Source: Gammaproteobacteria bacterium
GTDB lineage: Bacteria > Pseudomonadota > Gammaproteobacteria > DSM-16500
Length of the DNA stretch: 64,000 bases
Direction of reading: 5' to 3'
Assembly (NCBI GenBank): GCA_021324305.1
Contig: JAJPJI010000033.1
Coordinates: 1 to 64,000 of the forward strand
Within the stretch, counting starts at the first letter, position 1. The number at the start of each line of letters is the position of its first letter. The notes under the pieces are model-generated. The model had not been told where the DNA came from and made no database searches. It saw only the letters and a program-made list of their open reading frames with translations. The position numbers were made by a program, and so were the translations under genes. Shown here piece after piece: positions 63,850 through 64,000 of this stretch.

Positions 63850-64000
63850 TTGGCAAACAACTGGTTTATTTCTCCAAAATACCGTCAAGGCTCAAAACTT
63901 GCGCTCTTTACTTTCGCGCTGGCATTTGTGGTCATTATTCTTGGCGCCTATACTCGTCTTACCGATGCAGGATTGTCATGCCCTGACTGGCCGCACTGCT
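63850..64000 (+). CDS. ctaA: Heme A synthase CtaA/COX15, cut off by the right edge
   Basis: The first 50 residues are visible: ANNWFISPKYRQGSKLALFTF, then a membrane segment and the CtaA signature ILGAYTRLTDAGLSCPDWPHC. The start is a TTG at 63850 with GAGG 8 bases upstream. CtaA oxidises heme O to heme A for cytochrome oxidase. It follows SURF1 by 129 bp. The gene runs off the window. Confidence 0.93.
   Translation, partial: MANNWFISPKYRQGSKLALFTFALAFVVIILGAYTRLTDAGLSCPDWPHC

Overview
The window is chromosomal DNA of a gammaproteobacterium. Gene content and order point to the Legionellales, most likely the Coxiellaceae/Aquicella side. The pointers are a Com1-like 27-kDa DsbA-fold antigen with a paralogue, paired secreted M28 aminopeptidases like those of Legionella, a Kdo hydroxylase, a tRNA-fMet/rimP/nusA/infB/rbfA/truB operon, and above all a giant protein carrying eukaryotic GTPase-exchange domains. 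The taxonomic assignment is an inference; no rRNA is present.

Layout. 1-8.5 kb: the 3' part of a giant gene (open at the left edge) encoding a long coiled coil, two RasGEF-like domains and one Dbl-homology (RhoGEF-like) domain. 8.5-17.1 kb: housekeeping genes (S2P protease, ZIP transporter, mdh, hemW, trmB, rsgA, cca) mixed with a small outer-membrane barrel and two Cys-rich lipoproteins. 17.3-22.7 kb: a secreted-protein island with two Com1/DsbA-like proteins and two M28 aminopeptidases, each pair a tandem duplication, then kdoO. 22.8-24.5 kb: a 563-residue effector candidate. 24.6-30.9 kb: the translation operon read leftward from tRNA-fMet. 31.2-41.5 kb: accessory genes (FUSC protein, DM9-repeat protein, two-gene ABC transporter, pteridine reductase, MidA-like methyltransferase, divergent PTPS-like protein, channel-like membrane protein, CheD/CNF-like protein, tRNA-Glu). 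41.6-47.5 kb: sseA and the aa3-type oxidase genes coxB-ctaD-ctaG-cox3, with coxB carrying two cytochrome c domains on an Ala/Pro linker. 47.6-57.5 kb: sppA, beta-rich secreted proteins, a TPR-methyltransferase, cfa, a deleted S53 peptidase and two FUSC genes. 57.7-64 kb: petABC (bc1 complex), tatABC-birA, and the remaining oxidase assembly genes (DUF2909, SURF1, ctaA cut by the right edge).

How it fits together. The bc1 complex (petABC), a cytochrome c-fused aa3-type oxidase and its assembly factors (CtaG for CuB, CtaA for heme A, SURF1) form an aerobic respiratory chain. TatABC probably exports the Rieske protein, which has a twin-arginine leader. Cca in this window would complete the tRNA-Glu gene, which lacks an encoded CCA, whereas tRNA-fMet has one. 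The GEF giant, the CheD/CNF-like protein and the 563-residue protein are the host-interaction candidates; the first two could both act on host small GTPases, but that is an inference.

Most start codons were chosen from visible Shine-Dalgarno sequences. Several are GTG or TTG (infB, petA, coxB, tatB, the first FUSC gene, the PTPS-like gene, ctaA). tatA is too short for a usual ORF cut-off and was found by reading the gap between tatB and the DUF2909 gene.
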